Of a stretch of 64,000 nt of DNA, positions 61,801-64,000 are shown piece after piece (position 1 is the first letter of the stretch; every line of letters begins with the position of its first letter). The notes beneath the pieces were generated by a model, which saw only the letters and a list, made by a program, of their open reading frames with translations, was not told the DNA's origin and made no database searches. Position numbers and translations under genes: made by a program. Location of the stretch: positions 1,747,944 to 1,811,943 of the forward strand of contig CAADRB010000023.1 in NCBI GenBank assembly GCA_900708905.1, given 5' to 3'. The stretch is from Hymenolepis diminuta. Taxonomy: Eukaryota; Platyhelminthes; Cestoda; Cyclophyllidea; Hymenolepididae.

Positions 61801-64000
61801 CAGTGTGGGCTTTGAAGCCATCTCTATATTGACTAAGCGGTGGCAGGCAGGAGATGTTGCACTTGTCACACCACTTGAAGGTTTGTTTCAAGTGTCTCAT
61901 TGGAATTTGTTCCCGTTGTCTTTAACTTATATTTCTCTTTTATGGCTTAAGGTTGACACTTTAGAAATACTCTTCACGTGGATGCTTTCTTCGGGGTTTT
62001 TTTATTTATTAGTTAGCTAATGATCACATTGAAGGAAGGCTTTCTGTTTTGCTTCTCTTAAACAAATAGAAGCATTGCTATGTTTCCTATCTACCAATGT
62101 CTTCATTTTCATCTGAGTGCTACGTTTTTTTATTATGATGTGGCTGGTGATGTTTCAAATTTCTTCACCTAAAGAGTTATTCTTCATTATTTTCATGGTC
62201 ATTTTTCGTGTTGATGATCCAGCATTCAGTGGCAGTATTCCAACTGCCAAGTTGTGGACTACTTATATACAAAACGGCGCTTGTTTAAGTCTTCGAGTGA
62301 TAATCTGTCGTAGCAATCGTAAAGTGTATTTCTTCAGTTCCGTTCTAGCAATTATAAGTGGGGAAAAAGTATGCCATCTTTAGTGAATTTGTGATATATG
62401 TTCGAATAGAAGAAATGGTGCCGAAATTTTGTTTTCAAGGCCTCTTCGTGGATATAAAAATCATTTGTTACACCTTTGCCATTGAGAAATTACAAATTGT
62501 AAAAGGTGATATCCATCTGACCTTCATTTTAGATCATTTTGCACATCAGAGAAGGAAAAAACAGGAATTGTTCACTATGTAACATGCTATATTTAACTGC
62601 TGCGTACAGAATCATGCATTTTGTATTTACGGACTTGTTGAGTGCAATTAAAGTGCCCCATATGCTAATATTTGCTATCATTTAAAATTTCTATGAATAG
62701 TCCAATTGTTTGCAGTATTTCTCTATAATTTTTCCACAAAATGCTTTAATAAACTAATTTGGTGTTCCCCAGAGCGAATGCAGATAGTTATTAATTGAAT
62801 TATTTCTATTTGACTTAATCAGCTTTTGGATTCTATTCCATAAAATAAATTGAAACAGTCAAATTAGCATAGTTTTACGTAGATCTCTCTAATCAAATTA
62901 TTGTGATTTCTTTTAGACATTTCTCTCCAACAATGCCTTGTTGATTTTCTCATTGAATTTACACCATCGCCAACGGACAACTTTGAGGCTTATTTGAATC
63001 ACGCAAAGGAACTCCTCTCAGGTCTCCTCCAAATCCATAATGACGACGAAGATAGTCGTCTTCAGCGTTTGTTCGAATGTTGCAACACTCTGCTGGAATA
63101 CTACGCCCTTGTCCGGGAATTGGGCTATCTTTCACCCCCCCAAGGAATGCCTGCATCTCTCGGTGATGCCCTCACATTCAGTACTGACCCTTCTCGTCTT
63201 ATGCAATTAGTAAATCGGTGGATTCGCTCAACTCTCATTGCTCAAAGTGGAGTGCAGCAACAGACAAAATCCCCAACACCGGAAGCTGTCTCTCGAGCTC
63301 TCAGTGTTGCCTCCTCTCCTCTCCAAGCCATGATAATGCACATTTATTTCTATAATACTGCTGCTGAAGAAAGTGCAAAATCATCTGAAATCGTTGATGA
63401 CAATTCGGCCCTCATAAGGTAAGGAACGAATCTATCACTCGTGAAAATTTTGCTCCCAAATAAACCATTAACTAATACCATCTTTCCTTACAGCATATTT
63501 CAGCGTCTTTGTACGGCTCTAACACGTCTTCTGGGAGCAAATACAAATGAGGAGGCACGATATCATCTTCTGGTTGGTATACTCTGCTCTGGTGACCGTT
63601 GTCTGATCGATTTTGCTAGGTCCGAGTTGGTCAAAGATGCTGAGCACGATTCTGTTTGGATCAGGTCTCTCCGATACGCAATTGGTGTTTACTTCGATGC
63701 CACACCAGCTTTTGGAATGGAAGAAGTAAATGAAGAACTGGGTGCATTGTGTCTTTCTTTCCTTCCTTCGTGCGAAGATTCACCCGATTTTAAATTTTAC
63801 TGTGCAGTCAAATTTCTCTCTGGTTTTAAAAGCTTAAATGGTCGTTCATCAACACTCCTTACTCGCTCAACATGGCTGAGAATGCGACCCGAAGGGAAGG
63901 CTGAACTCTTTACTTCAGCACTACAAGAACTTCTCTATCTCACCTACATGAATGAGTTGAACTTAACGCTAGTTGGGAAGTGTTTTGATCTTAGTGAAAA
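58835..64000 (+). CDS. NBAS: NBAS, NRZ tethering-complex subunit (5' part)
   Basis: Partial: 58,835-61,456 (874 codons, no intron), 61,502-61,880, 62,917-63,418, 63,494 to beyond the window. The start MHSNLY follows an acceptor-like site; the upstream in-frame extension lacks a better ATG. The N-terminal beta-propeller matches human NBAS in order: PYPQWRTLAF, GLYFLQDSFHLLV, VSLSLSPDGNLLSALH, LNWW, GSLSVIDIETLEN. The Sec39-like helical region follows (CIHRLRSCRFSEALDLAYDD; YRQNHPLAIALWYLHSKRYTAFAILLSHYP). NBAS joins RINT1 and ZW10 in the NRZ complex, which tethers Golgi-to-ER vesicles at the ER, and is also linked to nonsense-mediated decay. The human protein is about 2,370 aa, so roughly half should lie outside. 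Intron 1 is 45 bp; intron 2 is about 1 kb. Confidence 0.9.

Overview
This is eukaryotic nuclear DNA, AT-rich and intron-rich, most likely from a flatworm and probably a tapeworm. Introns follow GT-AG rules and fall into two small size classes, about 29-45 bp (36 bp exactly, four times) and about 61-77 bp, plus some long ones. Several start codons lie just 3' of a splice acceptor, as expected for spliced-leader trans-splicing. Proteins are clear but diverged animal orthologs. The species cannot be named from the sequence.

Layout. Positions 1-15,200 form a gene desert with decayed LINE fragments. At 15,208-17,426 (minus) lies a six-exon gene for an unnamed protein with tandem CCCH zinc fingers. 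Divergent from it are SF3A3 (18,080-21,986, U2 snRNP splicing factor) and, 139 bp downstream on the same strand, kanadaptin/SLC4A1AP (22,126-30,590, 14 exons). The SF3A3-kanadaptin spacing looks like a trans-spliced operon. Next come PACRG (minus, 31,760-32,435) and LRRC23 (plus, 32,620-35,378). These two axonemal genes are head to head with 184 bp between start codons.

From 27,584 to 46,400 the sequence is a near-perfect palindrome, about 9.4 kb per arm, centred on a single N at 36,992. The right arm repeats kanadaptin exons 9-14, PACRG and LRRC23 in reverse. A second single N is at 46,513. This is most simply an assembly artefact, but a real inverted duplication is not excluded. Beyond it are an 18-exon ANKRD28/44/52-type PP6 regulatory ankyrin gene (minus, 57,327-46,667) and, divergent from it, the 5' part of NBAS (plus, from 58,835, running off the window).

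The genes serve separate cell functions: splicing (SF3A3), cilia and sperm motility (PACRG, LRRC23), PP6 phosphatase targeting (ANKRD) and Golgi-to-ER traffic (NBAS). Mobile DNA includes a tRNA-derived SINE with a 12-bp target-site duplication, LINE remnants, a circularly arranged repeat pair in ANKRD introns, and a dispersed repeat near the palindrome centre. All exon models were made by eye from splice signals, phase and remembered family sequences; each complete model closes in frame.
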